Shown one piece after another: positions 36,676 to 44,332 of a DNA stretch of 64,000 nucleotides (within the stretch, counting starts at the first letter, position 1; the number at the start of each line of letters is the position of its first letter). Under the pieces are notes generated by a model, which was given only the letters and a program-made list of their open reading frames with translations, searched no databases and was not told the DNA's origin. This DNA is from Trueperaceae bacterium. GTDB taxonomy: Bacteria > Deinococcota > Deinococci > Deinococcales > Trueperaceae. The position numbers and the translations under genes are program-made. The stretch lies in contig JAMLIB010000005.1 of NCBI GenBank assembly GCA_023954415.1, positions 248,001 to 312,000 of the forward strand. Reading direction: 5' to 3'.

Positions 36676-37944
36676 TCACCGCCTGAGGTCCAGAGAGAGG
36701 ACCTGGGTACTGTCACCCAGTGAGAACTTCGCTTCGTAACCGCGCAAGTCAGCCAACACGATATCAGTGTCCGGCAACGACTGGCCCAAGGTCAGCACTA
36801 CGGGCTGCTCGAAGTGGTTGGCGCGGAAGACGCCCACGCTCAGCGGTCCGAGGGCCGTGCCCGTGAACCGCACGTCGTTGTCCCGGAGGTAGCGGCTGAG
36901 CGTGTCGATGCCGGCCACCAGCGGGAGCTTCTGAACGTTCGTCGGAGCGCTCGGCTCCGTCGCCACCACGGGTTCGGTAGGTTCGGCCGGCTCCGAGGCC
37001 GCCTCGTTCGGCTGGCCGGGGCCGAGGACTTCGACGGGAGCGGCCAGGTCCTCCGCCGGCCCGTCGCCTACGGGCGGCAACTCGCTCTGGGCCGTCTCGA
37101 TGGGCTCGACGAGCGCCGCGACCGGCGTCTCGGCCTGCGTCGGCGACTGCACGGGCGAGGCCGTGCGGGCGTCGCGCAGGATGTCGGGGGTGATGGGCAG
37201 CGTGCCGGAAGGGAGTGGCCGCGGTAGCTCGCCGACGCCTCCCGATGCCGGGGCAAGTGCCCGCGGCGCCGGCGCCTGCGCCGGTTGCGCCGCCACGACG
37301 GTGGTGCTCGGCTGGCTGCTCGTCGCGCTCGCGCCCGCCGGGGGCGTGCCGTCGTTGTTGACGACGATGACGGTCGGCTCCGGGCTGCTGGTCGGCGCCT
37401 CGGCGAAGACGGGCTCCGGTTGCGTCTGGGCGGTCTGAACGAGGACGGGGGAGAACGGGTTGATGTTCCCACGGCGGCCGGCTTGCGGCCGGGTCGCGCC
37501 GCCGCCATCCTCCTCCGCCTCGGCGGTCTCGACCGCGGGTGGCGAGGTGACGAGGAAGGGCAGGTCGTCGACCACCAGGTCGCGCAGGACGACCGTGGGT
37601 GGGGCTACCACGGCGGCCGGCACGGCGATCGGGCTCGGCTGGTCGGTCGTGCCCGCGGCGGAGCCGGCCGAAGCCGGGTCGGTGCCGGCGGCGGGCCCGC
37701 TCGTGGCGGGCGTGCCCGCCGGAGCCCCGACGATCGCTTCCGAGCTCGGCGCGAGGAGCGGAGCCGCCGTGGCGGTCGGCGAGTTGGCCGCTGCGTCCGC
37801 CGCGGCCGCCCCCGGCACGACGGTCGGGGTGCCCGCCAAGGTCGTCTGCGGTTCGGCGTTCCTCAAGTAGCTCACCCAGACGAACGCCGCCGCCGCCACG
37901 AGCAGTAGCGCGATGAGGATGCGAGCGGTTCTAGAAAGAGACAT
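36676..37944 (-). CDS. Pilus assembly protein in the Thermus PilW / PilP position
   Basis: Inner-membrane anchored protein thought to link the PilMNO platform to the secretin. One N-terminal helix (ILIALLLVAAAAFVWVSYL), then about 290 residues of Pro/Ala/Thr-rich low complexity with an NINPFSPV motif like the NPF of PilP, and a conserved-looking C-terminal domain of about 80 residues (PLVAGIDTLSRYLRDNDVRFTGTALGPLSVGVF). 422 residues. It lies between pilO and pilQ. The assignment rests mainly on gene order, with Thermus PilW as the model. Confidence 0.7.
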   Translation of the reverse strand: MSLSRTARILIALLLVAAAAFVWVSYLRNAEPQTTLAGTPTVVPGAAAADAAANSPTATAAPLLAPSSEAIVGAPAGTPATSGPAAGTDPASAGSAAGTTDQPSPIAVPAAVVAPPTVVLRDLVVDDLPFLVTSPPAVETAEAEEDGGGATRPQAGRRGNINPFSPVLVQTAQTQPEPVFAEAPTSSPEPTVIVVNNDGTPPAGASATSSQPSTTVVAAQPAQAPAPRALAPASGGVGELPRPLPSGTLPITPDILRDARTASPVQSPTQAETPVAALVEPIETAQSELPPVGDGPAEDLAAPVEVLGPGQPNEAASEPAEPTEPVVATEPSAPTNVQKLPLVAGIDTLSRYLRDNDVRFTGTALGPLSVGVFRANHFEQPVVLTLGQSLPDTDIVLADLRGYEAKFSLGDSTQVLSLDLRR

Positions 37945-37947
37945 GGC

Positions 37948-38532
37948 CTATTGCTCCCCTGGGTCGCTACCCGTGAAGACGTAGACGGTGAAAGCGAAGG
38001 AGGCGTTGAGGTTCGGGTCGCTGGACGTGTTGTCCTCGATGTCGAGGCTCACGCGGCCGATCTTCGCGAAGCGGCGCATGGCCTCGAGGCGAGAGAGGTA
38101 GTCCATCGTCTCCCCGTACGTGCCCTGGGTATCGATGGTGAACCCGATGGGGCGGACGTCCTGTATCGACTCCTGGGCCGAGCCTTGGCTGAACGACCTG
38201 ATCACCACGTCCGACTGTTGGGCGTTGGCGCGCAAGGAGTCTATGAGGCCGGCTATGTCGCTCTCCCTGGGCAGCTGGGAGAGGAAGTCGCGACGGTCCG
38301 CCTCCAGCTCCGCCACGGCGAGCCGCAGGTTGGGGAGGTTCCGCCGCGCGTCCTCGCCGCGTCGGATGTCAGCGTCGAGGCGCGTGATGTCGGATTCGAG
38401 CTGGGCGATGCGCTCCTGGGTGGGGCCGTACATGTAGAAGTACCAGAGGATAGCCGCCACGATGGAGAGGACGATGCAGACGATGGCCCAGTCACGCTGC
38501 TTGAGCTTGCGGAGGCTGAACGACTTGGTCAT
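37948..38532 (-). CDS. pilO: Type IV pilus inner-membrane protein PilO
   Basis: Forms a heterodimer with PilN in the alignment subcomplex. Short cytoplasmic N-terminus, helix WAIVCIVLSIVAAILWYFYMYG, a coiled-coil of heptads (residues about 33-80) and a ferredoxin-like C-terminal domain (IGFTIDTQGTYGETMDYLSRLE). 194 residues. It overlaps pilN by 4 bases (ATGA). Confidence 0.9.
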   Translation of the reverse strand: MTKSFSLRKLKQRDWAIVCIVLSIVAAILWYFYMYGPTQERIAQLESDITRLDADIRRGEDARRNLPNLRLAVAELEADRRDFLSQLPRESDIAGLIDSLRANAQQSDVVIRSFSQGSAQESIQDVRPIGFTIDTQGTYGETMDYLSRLEAMRRFAKIGRVSLDIEDNTSSDPNLNASFAFTVYVFTGSDPGEQ

Positions 38533-39137
38533 CGCGCCCCCTCCTGGATGCTCCCGACCGTCAGCGAGTACTGGTAGACGCCGTCCTCGTCGGAGCGCTG
38601 CGCGTTCTGGAACGTCACCCCGTAGTCGTCGCTGCGCTCCAGGGCGCGGATGAACTCGGCGAGCACCTCGGTGTTGACGACCGTGCCGGAGACGTTCATC
38701 TCGGCCGTCACGGGCCTACCCTCGTAACGTTCCGCGTCCGCCCGGGGCGGGAAGACGCTCTGCATGGACAGCGAGCGGAAGTCGATGGCCGGGCGCGTGT
38801 CGCCGCCCACGGGCAGGTTCTCGAGGAGGCCCGCGATCTCGCCCGTCCATACGATCGTGTTCTCGCGCACCGACTGGGCCACGGCGATGAGCTGGTTGAG
38901 CTGCTGCTGCCGGGAGACGAGGTCGCGCTGCTCGCGCAGGAACGGCTGCAGGAGCGCGAGCTGGTCCTCGCGGGCGAGCTTCTCGCGTTGCAGGTTGGCG
39001 GACGTCGCGTTGGCCGTGTACTGCATGATCCCCGCGACGACGAGCACGAGCAGCGGGAACGCCACGGCCAGCAGCCGCCAGTAGCCCGGCTCGCGGACGC
39101 GCCTGAGGTTCTTGGGAAGTAGGTTGATGTTAATCAA
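38529..39137 (-). CDS. pilN: Type IV pilus inner-membrane protein PilN
   Basis: It begins MININLLPKNLRR, the INLLP-type motif that binds PilM, then has one membrane helix (LAVAFPLLVLVVAGIMQYTA), a coiled-coil and a periplasmic alpha/beta domain. 202 residues. The start codon is TTG and overlaps the pilM stop by 8 bases. Confidence 0.92.
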   Translation of the reverse strand: MININLLPKNLRRVREPGYWRLLAVAFPLLVLVVAGIMQYTANATSANLQREKLAREDQLALLQPFLREQRDLVSRQQQLNQLIAVAQSVRENTIVWTGEIAGLLENLPVGGDTRPAIDFRSLSMQSVFPPRADAERYEGRPVTAEMNVSGTVVNTEVLAEFIRALERSDDYGVTFQNAQRSDEDGVYQYSLTVGSIQEGAR

Positions 39138-40317
39138 CGCCGGCCACCCCCCTCAACGCCAGACCCAACGGGACCGCGAACTCCGGGGCGATCTTCTTGA
39201 GGTACTGCGAGTCGAAGCGACCCTCGTCGAACGTGACGGCCAGCCAGGGGTCGCCGAGCTCCACCTTGATGCCGAGGGCGTCGCCGATGGCGTCCGGCAG
39301 ACCGCGCAGCTTGGCGCCGCCGCCCGTGACGAGCATGCGGCTGATGGTGGCGTCGCCGGACTGCACGCGGAAGAACTCCAGCGACCGCCGGATCTCGGTC
39401 GTCAGCTCGACGAGCACGGGCCGCAAGGCGTCGTACACGCGGCTGGGGGAGAACTGCTCGCGCTTGGCGTCGAAGTTGAGGAGGTCCTCCTCGTCTTCCG
39501 TTGGGATCGTGGCGGTGCCGTACTCGAGCTTGACCTCCTCCGCGCTATCGAAGTCGAGCCCGAAGGCGCGCTGGATGGCGGTCGTGAAGTCGTCGCTGCT
39601 GACGTTGATGTTGCGGTTCATGAGCACGCGCTGGCCGCGCACGAGCGTGACGGTCGAGGTGCTCGCGGCGATCTCGAGGACCACGCCGATCTCGTTGCCC
39701 TCGGTGAAGTTCTGGCCCGACAGGGTCGCCTTGGTGAGGTGCTCACCGTGGAGCGAGCCGCGCAGCGCCCGGAGGAGGGAGAACGGCTTGACGTCGATGA
39801 CGTGGGGCTCCAGCCCGGCGTGCTTCAGGTAGTCGACCTGCTGCGAGACCTCGTCGAGGCGCGCGGCCGCGATCACGACCTCGAGCTGCTCGCCCTCGGC
39901 CACGTCCTCCGGGTTGTCGAGGACGAAGTAGTCGAGGACGACCTCGTCGATGGGGAAAGGGATGTAGCGCTCGGCCTCCCAGCGGATGGCCTCGTCCAAC
40001 TCCGCCACCGACATGCGGGGCACGTGGATGTTACGCGTGATGGCCTGCCGGTTGCTGACCGCCGTGACCGTGAAGCGCTTCTGGATGCCCGCCTCCTGGA
40101 AGAGCGCCTTGATCTCCTCGGCCAGTCCCTGCTGATCGGTGACCTCGTCCTCGCTGACGAGGCCTGCGGGCATGGGCCTGACCGCCAGCGCGCTCAGCGT
40201 CGGCGGGTTGCCGGCGCGAAGCTCAACCACCTTGAGTGCGCTGGTCCCGACCTCGAGGCCGACCGCTTCGATCTTGGGACTTAGCATGCGAGCGAAACGC
40301 TCGCGAAATGAGACCAT
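39130..40317 (-). CDS. pilM: Type IV pilus assembly ATPase-fold protein PilM
   Basis: Cytoplasmic actin-like (FtsA fold) protein binding the N-terminus of PilN. Blocks include AVGLEVGTSALKVVEL, EAIRWEAERYIPFPIDEVVLDYFVL, the SHS2-type insert and the nucleotide-binding ISRMLVTGGGAKLRGLPDAIGDALG. 395 residues. Strong ribosome site AGGAGGAGA. First gene of the pilMNOWQ operon, 109 bases downstream of dnaB on the same strand. Confidence 0.94.
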   Translation of the reverse strand: MVSFRERFARMLSPKIEAVGLEVGTSALKVVELRAGNPPTLSALAVRPMPAGLVSEDEVTDQQGLAEEIKALFQEAGIQKRFTVTAVSNRQAITRNIHVPRMSVAELDEAIRWEAERYIPFPIDEVVLDYFVLDNPEDVAEGEQLEVVIAAARLDEVSQQVDYLKHAGLEPHVIDVKPFSLLRALRGSLHGEHLTKATLSGQNFTEGNEIGVVLEIAASTSTVTLVRGQRVLMNRNINVSSDDFTTAIQRAFGLDFDSAEEVKLEYGTATIPTEDEEDLLNFDAKREQFSPSRVYDALRPVLVELTTEIRRSLEFFRVQSGDATISRMLVTGGGAKLRGLPDAIGDALGIKVELGDPWLAVTFDEGRFDSQYLKKIAPEFAVPLGLALRGVAGVD

Positions 40318-40344
40318 GGCGTCTCCTCCTAGTAAAGCTGGGGG

Positions 40345-40353
40345 AGTCTATCA
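40345..40353 (-). promoter_or_regulatory. Extended -10 promoter of pilMNOWQ
   Basis: TGATAGACT on the minus strand: TAGACT with a TGn extension, about 28 nt upstream of the pilM ATG. No good -35. Unlike the leaderless genes nearby, this transcript has a leader with a clear ribosome site. Confidence 0.5.
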
Positions 40354-40426
40354 CGCGACCTTCGCGCCACCACGTGAAAAAATGCCGTACGGACCAAGAC
40401 GCCTTGGGCTCCGGCCGGGGCGCTAC

Positions 40427-42217
40427 TCAACCGTGGCCGCCCTTGGCCAGGTCGTTGAACCGCACGTGCGCGTTGTGGAACTGCAGCTCCAGGCTGCCCG
40501 TCGGACCGTTGCGCTGCTTGCCGATGATGATCTCGGCGATGCCGTGCTTCTCGCTATGCGGGTCGTAGTACTCGTCGCGGTAGATGAACATCACGAGGTC
40601 GGCGTCCTGCTCTATCGCGCCCGAGTTATGCATGACGACGCCGTCCGCGAGCCACGACGCCGGACCCGGAACCGTCAGGTCGTAGGCCTGGTGCATACCG
40701 ACGCTGCGCACGCTGACGATCTCGTCCCAGTACAGGTCCGGAGAGTAAGTTGACGCCGCGTCGGCCATGGTTGCCGACGGCTCTACCGCCGGCAGGCGCC
40801 GCGCGATCGCGACCCGGTCACCCGGCCCTAGTCGTTCTAGCCGCTTCCAGCCGTCGAAGCTGTACCAGAGGTGCCGGGCGGTCGTCCGCCTGACCCGGCC
40901 GCTGGCGAGGCGCACCTCGAACAGCTCCTTCTCACCGACCGGCCACACCTTGTCGCTCTTCGCGGTGACGACCTTGCCGCGCTCGTCGACCGCGAAGAGC
41001 TCCGGTTGCAGGCCGACGAGGTCCGCGATCGGCATACGCCTGCCGTCGGCGAGGTCGACGAGGGTATCGCCGCCGACGCATTCGCGCAGGTCGGAGAGCA
41101 TCGGCCGCTTGTTCGGCCTGGCCTCCACGGCGCGCGACAGCTGGCTGAGGACGAGGACGGGGACGTCGAGCTCGCGCGCCAGGCCCTTGAGGCCGCGCGA
41201 GATGGCCGAGATCTCCTGCTGTCGGTTCTCGCTCTGGCTCCGGCTGCTGCCCGACATGAGCTGCAAGTAGTCGATTATCAGGAGATCGAGCCCGTGCTCG
41301 GCCTGCAGGCGCCGGGCGCGTGAGCGTAGCTCCATGACCGTCATGTCGGCGTGGTCGTCGATGAAGACGCGGGCCTCGGACATGCGGCCGGCGGTGTCGG
41401 CGAGGCGCTGGAAGTCGCGATCGGAGAGCTGACCTGACCTCACCCTGGACATGTCGACCCTGGCCTCGGCGCAGAGCATGCGCGTCACGAGCTGCACGGC
41501 CGACATCTCGAGCGAGAAGATGCCGACTGAAGCGGCCTCTTTCAGGGCGGCGTTCAGGCCGATGGTGAGGGCGAAGGCCGTCTTGCCCATCGAGGGGCGC
41601 GCCGCCAGGACGTTGAGGCTGGCCGGCTGCAGGCCGCCCGTCAGGCCGTCGAGGTCGCGGAAGCCGGCGCGGAGGCCGGAGACGGGGTTCGGGTTGGCGA
41701 AGCGCTCGTTGATGTCCTGGAACGTCTCGGTGACGAGGGTGCGCATGCCCTCGAAGTTCGTGCGGCGCTTGCGGGTCGTGAGGTCGAAGATGGCCTTCTC
41801 GGCCTGGTCGAGCACCTCCTCGAGCGGCCCGGACTGATCGTACGCGGTCTGCATGATGCGTCCGCCCGCCCCGATGAGGTCGCGCAGCGTCGCCTTCTCC
41901 TGCACGATGCGCGCGTAGCTCTCGGCGTATGCGGCGGTGGGCACCATGTCCACGAGGCCGACGAGGTACGCGACGCTGCCGACCCCTTCCAGGTCGCCCG
42001 CCACCCTGAGCTCCTCCGCGAGCGTGACCAGGTCGAGCGGCTCGCCGCGCCGGTGCAGCTTCTCCATGGCGCGGAAGACCTTGCGGTGGGCTTCCTTGTA
42101 GAACTGCTCGGCGTGCAGGGTGCCCTCGAGGTTGGCGAACACCTCGTTGTCGAGGAGGATGCTGCCTAGAACGCTCTGTTCTGCCTCGAGGTTGTGCGGC
42201 GGGGTCCTGCTCTCCAC
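40427..42217 (-). CDS. dnaB: Replicative DNA helicase DnaB containing an intein
   Basis: Hexameric 5'-3' helicase of the replication fork. Precursor of 596 residues: N-terminal primase-interacting domain (about 1-105), linker, RecA-like motor with Walker A ARPSMGKTAF (206-215), Walker B LLIIDYLQL (312-320) and LSQLSRAVE. The chain is interrupted after LSDLRE (residue 379) by a 152-residue intein and resumes SGAIEQDADLVMFIYRDEYY. The spliced helicase would be 444 residues, the normal length. The GTG start has a TAAGAT box 6 nt upstream and no ribosome site. Confidence 0.96.
   Translation of the reverse strand: MESRTPPHNLEAEQSVLGSILLDNEVFANLEGTLHAEQFYKEAHRKVFRAMEKLHRRGEPLDLVTLAEELRVAGDLEGVGSVAYLVGLVDMVPTAAYAESYARIVQEKATLRDLIGAGGRIMQTAYDQSGPLEEVLDQAEKAIFDLTTRKRRTNFEGMRTLVTETFQDINERFANPNPVSGLRAGFRDLDGLTGGLQPASLNVLAARPSMGKTAFALTIGLNAALKEAASVGIFSLEMSAVQLVTRMLCAEARVDMSRVRSGQLSDRDFQRLADTAGRMSEARVFIDDHADMTVMELRSRARRLQAEHGLDLLIIDYLQLMSGSSRSQSENRQQEISAISRGLKGLARELDVPVLVLSQLSRAVEARPNKRPMLSDLRECVGGDTLVDLADGRRMPIADLVGLQPELFAVDERGKVVTAKSDKVWPVGEKELFEVRLASGRVRRTTARHLWYSFDGWKRLERLGPGDRVAIARRLPAVEPSATMADAASTYSPDLYWDEIVSVRSVGMHQAYDLTVPGPASWLADGVVMHNSGAIEQDADLVMFIYRDEYYDPHSEKHGIAEIIIGKQRNGPTGSLELQFHNAHVRFNDLAKGGHG
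40625..41080 (-). mobile_element. Mini-intein in DnaB (protein-splicing element, no endonuclease)
   Basis: Precursor residues 380-531. N-terminal block A is CVGGDTLVDLADGRRMPIADL with nucleophile C380; block B RTTARHLWYSFDGWKRL has T446xxH449; the C-terminal end is YDLTVPGPASW then ADGVVMHN with H530-N531, and S532 is the +1 residue. Blocks C, D, E and H of LAGLIDADG endonucleases are absent, so it cannot home by itself. The block F His is replaced (GPASW where many inteins have GPHNF). The sequence recalls the Rhodothermus marinus DnaB intein. Residues around 478-490 look like a remnant linker. Confidence 0.94.
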
Positions 42218-42223
42218 CCCGTC

Positions 42224-42229
42224 ATCTTA
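42224..42229 (-). promoter_or_regulatory. -10 box of dnaB, leaderless type
   Basis: TAAGAT on the minus strand, exactly 6 nt before the dnaB GTG start. No -35 match that I trust. Confidence 0.6.
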
Positions 42230-42328
42230 CCGGCCGGCCTGACGGTCCGTGACCGCGCGTCGGTTGACCGCCCTGGCCGGCGCGTGGTCCTCGCGGGCCC
42301 GTTGGGTCGTCGGCCGCTGTCACGACGC

Positions 42329-42353
42329 CGTGGTCGCCCCGCGACCAGGGGGG
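42329..42353. repeat. 25-bp hairpin repeat, copy 1
   Basis: Contains TGGTCGC-CCC-GCGACCA (42331-42347), a 7-bp stem with a 3-nt loop, preceded by CG and followed by a G-tract. Identical in 25 bases to copy 2. It lies between the divergent dnaB and the PlsY-like fusion. Confidence 0.8.
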
Positions 42354-42389
42354 GGCGAGGACCCGGGCGAGCGGGGTCGCGACACGTGT

Positions 42390-42414
42390 CGTGGTCGCCC
42401 CGCGACCAGGGGGG
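42390..42414. repeat. 25-bp hairpin repeat, copy 2
   Basis: Same hairpin at 42392-42408 followed by six G. The copies are 61 bp apart, which is close to six helical turns. Possible paired operator or a small dispersed repeat. The rest of 42230-42450 holds no gene that I can support. Confidence 0.8.
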
Positions 42415-42450
42415 TCGCCCGCGGAGCGGACCGCGCGCTCGAGCGGCGGG

Positions 42451-42456
42451 TAGAAT
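42451..42456 (+). promoter_or_regulatory. -10 box of the PlsY-reductase operon
   Basis: TAGAAT lies 10 nt before the ATG at 42467 and overlaps an alternative ATG at 42455. A transcript starting about 6-7 nt downstream would reach the 42467 ATG almost without a leader. Confidence 0.5.
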
Positions 42457-42466
42457 GGCGCCGTTC

Positions 42467-44332
42467 ATGGACCTCCTGACGACATGGGCGTTGCCGCTGC
42501 TGAGTGCCTACCTGATCGGTTCGCTGCCGTTCGGCGCCTGGCTCGTCCAGGCCGCGTCCGGCTTCGACCCGCGCGATGTCAACCCGCACCTCCTCGGCGT
42601 CGAGAACGTCTACAAGCTCGTCGGGCCGTGGGTGGCGGTCAGCTCGTTCGTGCTGGACGTCATCAAGGGCGCGCTGGCCGTCATCCTCGGCGCGCTGCTC
42701 ATGGTCGCCGTGCAAGGCGCGGCCGGGCTCCTCCTCGACCCCGTCCTCGGGCTGCGGGTGGAGTCGCCGTGGTCGTTGACGGGCTTCGACGGCTTCCTCG
42801 CCGCCGCGGCCACCGCGCCCCTCGACCTCGGCATCGCGGCCGGCTGCTCCTTCCTCGGGGTGCTCTTAGGCCACCTCTACCCGCTGCCCTTCAAGCGCCT
42901 CGCCTCGACGCCCCGCGGCCGCGGCAACGGCGTGGTGATCGGCGGTCTCGCCGCACTCTTCGGACTCGGGGTCGTGCCCTTCTGGTTGCCGGCCGTCGCC
43001 GTCGCCGCGTACGCCGCCGCGCTCGCCCTCAGCGGTTACGTCGCCCTGGCGAGCGTCGCGGGGCTGGCGACCCTCGCACTGTTCTGGGCGTTGGCCGCCG
43101 GCTCCGGCCTCGTGGCGTGGCGGCCCTTCCTACCGGCGCTGCTCGCCGCGCTCGTGCTCCTGTGGCGGCACAAGGCGGCCCTCATGCGCATCGGGGACGG
43201 CACCGAGGCCCGCCTCGGCGCGCCCCCGCCCGTGCGCGGTCTCGACCCGAACACGGTGCTCTGCGCCTTCATGGTCCACCCCCTCACGTACGACGACGTG
43301 TGGCAACCGCGCTCGAGCCGGTGGCTGCGGTGGGTCGTCGAGACGCTGGTGCGGCCGGGCATCCTGCCGGAGGCATGGCTCAAGCGGCTCTTCCTCAGCA
43401 TCCGCCCGCAGTTCCACGGCGTCATCGAGGGCATAACCCTGGCCGACGGCCGCAACCTGCGCGTGCTCCTCATCTCGGCCCCACTCATGCCCGACCAGTT
43501 CCGCTCGAACCCGGACGACGCCTTGCGCACGGCCATCCTCGGCGCCAGGTTCGCGCGGCGGCTCGGCGCGGAGGTCGTCGGCCTCGGCGCCTTCTGGTCC
43601 ACGGTGGGGGAGAAGGGACAGGCCGTGCAGGAGGCCGTGCCGGAGATCGTGGTCACGAACGGCGGAGCTTACACGGCCGCCACCGTCAAGGCCGCCGTTC
43701 CGGGGCTGCTGCGGCGCTTCAAGGCGCAGGGCGGCAACCTCCGCACCGCCAGCGCGGCCGTGGTCGGCGCCAACGGCGTCGTCGCGTTCGGGGTGGCGCG
43801 GATGATCGCGCCCGAGGTCGGCGAACTCGTGCTCGTCGGCCGCGACCGGGAGCGCCTTAACCGCTCGGCCGACAGCCTGCGCAAGAAGTACCCGCACACG
43901 CGCATCCTCGCGACGACCGACGTCGAGGCGGTCGCCGGCTCCGACCTGATCTTCACGGCGACTTCGGACCCGGAGCCCGTCATCTACGCGCACCACGTCA
44001 AGCCGGGCGCATGGATCTACGACCTCGGCCGCCCCGTTGACGTCGACGAGAGCGTGCGCACCGTGCCCGGCGTCGAACTCGTGCCCGGCGGCGTCGTCAG
44101 GCCGCCCGGCAACATGCGCAGCCGTATCGACCTGCGCTTCGGTGACGGCAACGTGCCGGCCTGCCTCGCCGAGACCATGATCCTGACCGCCACGCGCGCG
44201 TACGACAGGCGGAGCCTCGGGAGCGCCACCCGCTCCGCGGACATCGAGTTCTACCTCCTGGAAGGCGAGCGCCTGGGCTTCGAGATCGTCACGCGCGACG
44301 CGCGCCTCTCCCCGGTAGCGGTCACCGCTTGA
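42467..44332 (+). CDS. PlsY-like membrane domain fused to an acyl-ACP-reductase-like domain
   Basis: 621 residues. N-terminal part (1-250) resembles PlsY, the acyl-phosphate:glycerol-3-phosphate acyltransferase: YLIGSLPFGAWLVQ, FVLDVIKGALAV, LGHLYPLPFK (H136, P139), GRGNGVVIG in place of GGKGVAT, and WRHKAALMRIGDGTEARLG, among several membrane helices. The GSGN and some other catalytic positions are changed. The C-terminal part (about 316-621) resembles cyanobacterial acyl-ACP reductase: GLGAFWSTVGEKG, NGGAYTAATVK, Rossmann AVVGANGVVAFGVARM, LVGRDRERL, VPGGVVRPPGN and PACLAETMIL, where C566 aligns with that enzyme's active-site Cys294. Predicted to handle fatty acyl groups at the membrane. 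It heads an operon with prmA (TTGA overlap). Confidence 0.84.
   Translation: MDLLTTWALPLLSAYLIGSLPFGAWLVQAASGFDPRDVNPHLLGVENVYKLVGPWVAVSSFVLDVIKGALAVILGALLMVAVQGAAGLLLDPVLGLRVESPWSLTGFDGFLAAAATAPLDLGIAAGCSFLGVLLGHLYPLPFKRLASTPRGRGNGVVIGGLAALFGLGVVPFWLPAVAVAAYAAALALSGYVALASVAGLATLALFWALAAGSGLVAWRPFLPALLAALVLLWRHKAALMRIGDGTEARLGAPPPVRGLDPNTVLCAFMVHPLTYDDVWQPRSSRWLRWVVETLVRPGILPEAWLKRLFLSIRPQFHGVIEGITLADGRNLRVLLISAPLMPDQFRSNPDDALRTAILGARFARRLGAEVVGLGAFWSTVGEKGQAVQEAVPEIVVTNGGAYTAATVKAAVPGLLRRFKAQGGNLRTASAAVVGANGVVAFGVARMIAPEVGELVLVGRDRERLNRSADSLRKKYPHTRILATTDVEAVAGSDLIFTATSDPEPVIYAHHVKPGAWIYDLGRPVDVDESVRTVPGVELVPGGVVRPPGNMRSRIDLRFGDGNVPACLAETMILTATRAYDRRSLGSATRSADIEFYLLEGERLGFEIVTRDARLSPVAVTA

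Noticed and set aside
40427-42217. DnaB read as frameshifted or carrying a random insertion
   Set aside because: The frame is open throughout, and the inserted 152 residues have ordered splicing motifs at a known conserved DnaB site.
42194-42466. 87-91 residue N-terminal extension of the PlsY-reductase fusion
   Set aside because: The extension is Arg/Gly-rich, runs through the hairpin repeats and the likely promoter, and PlsY-like proteins begin directly with the first membrane helix at MDLL.
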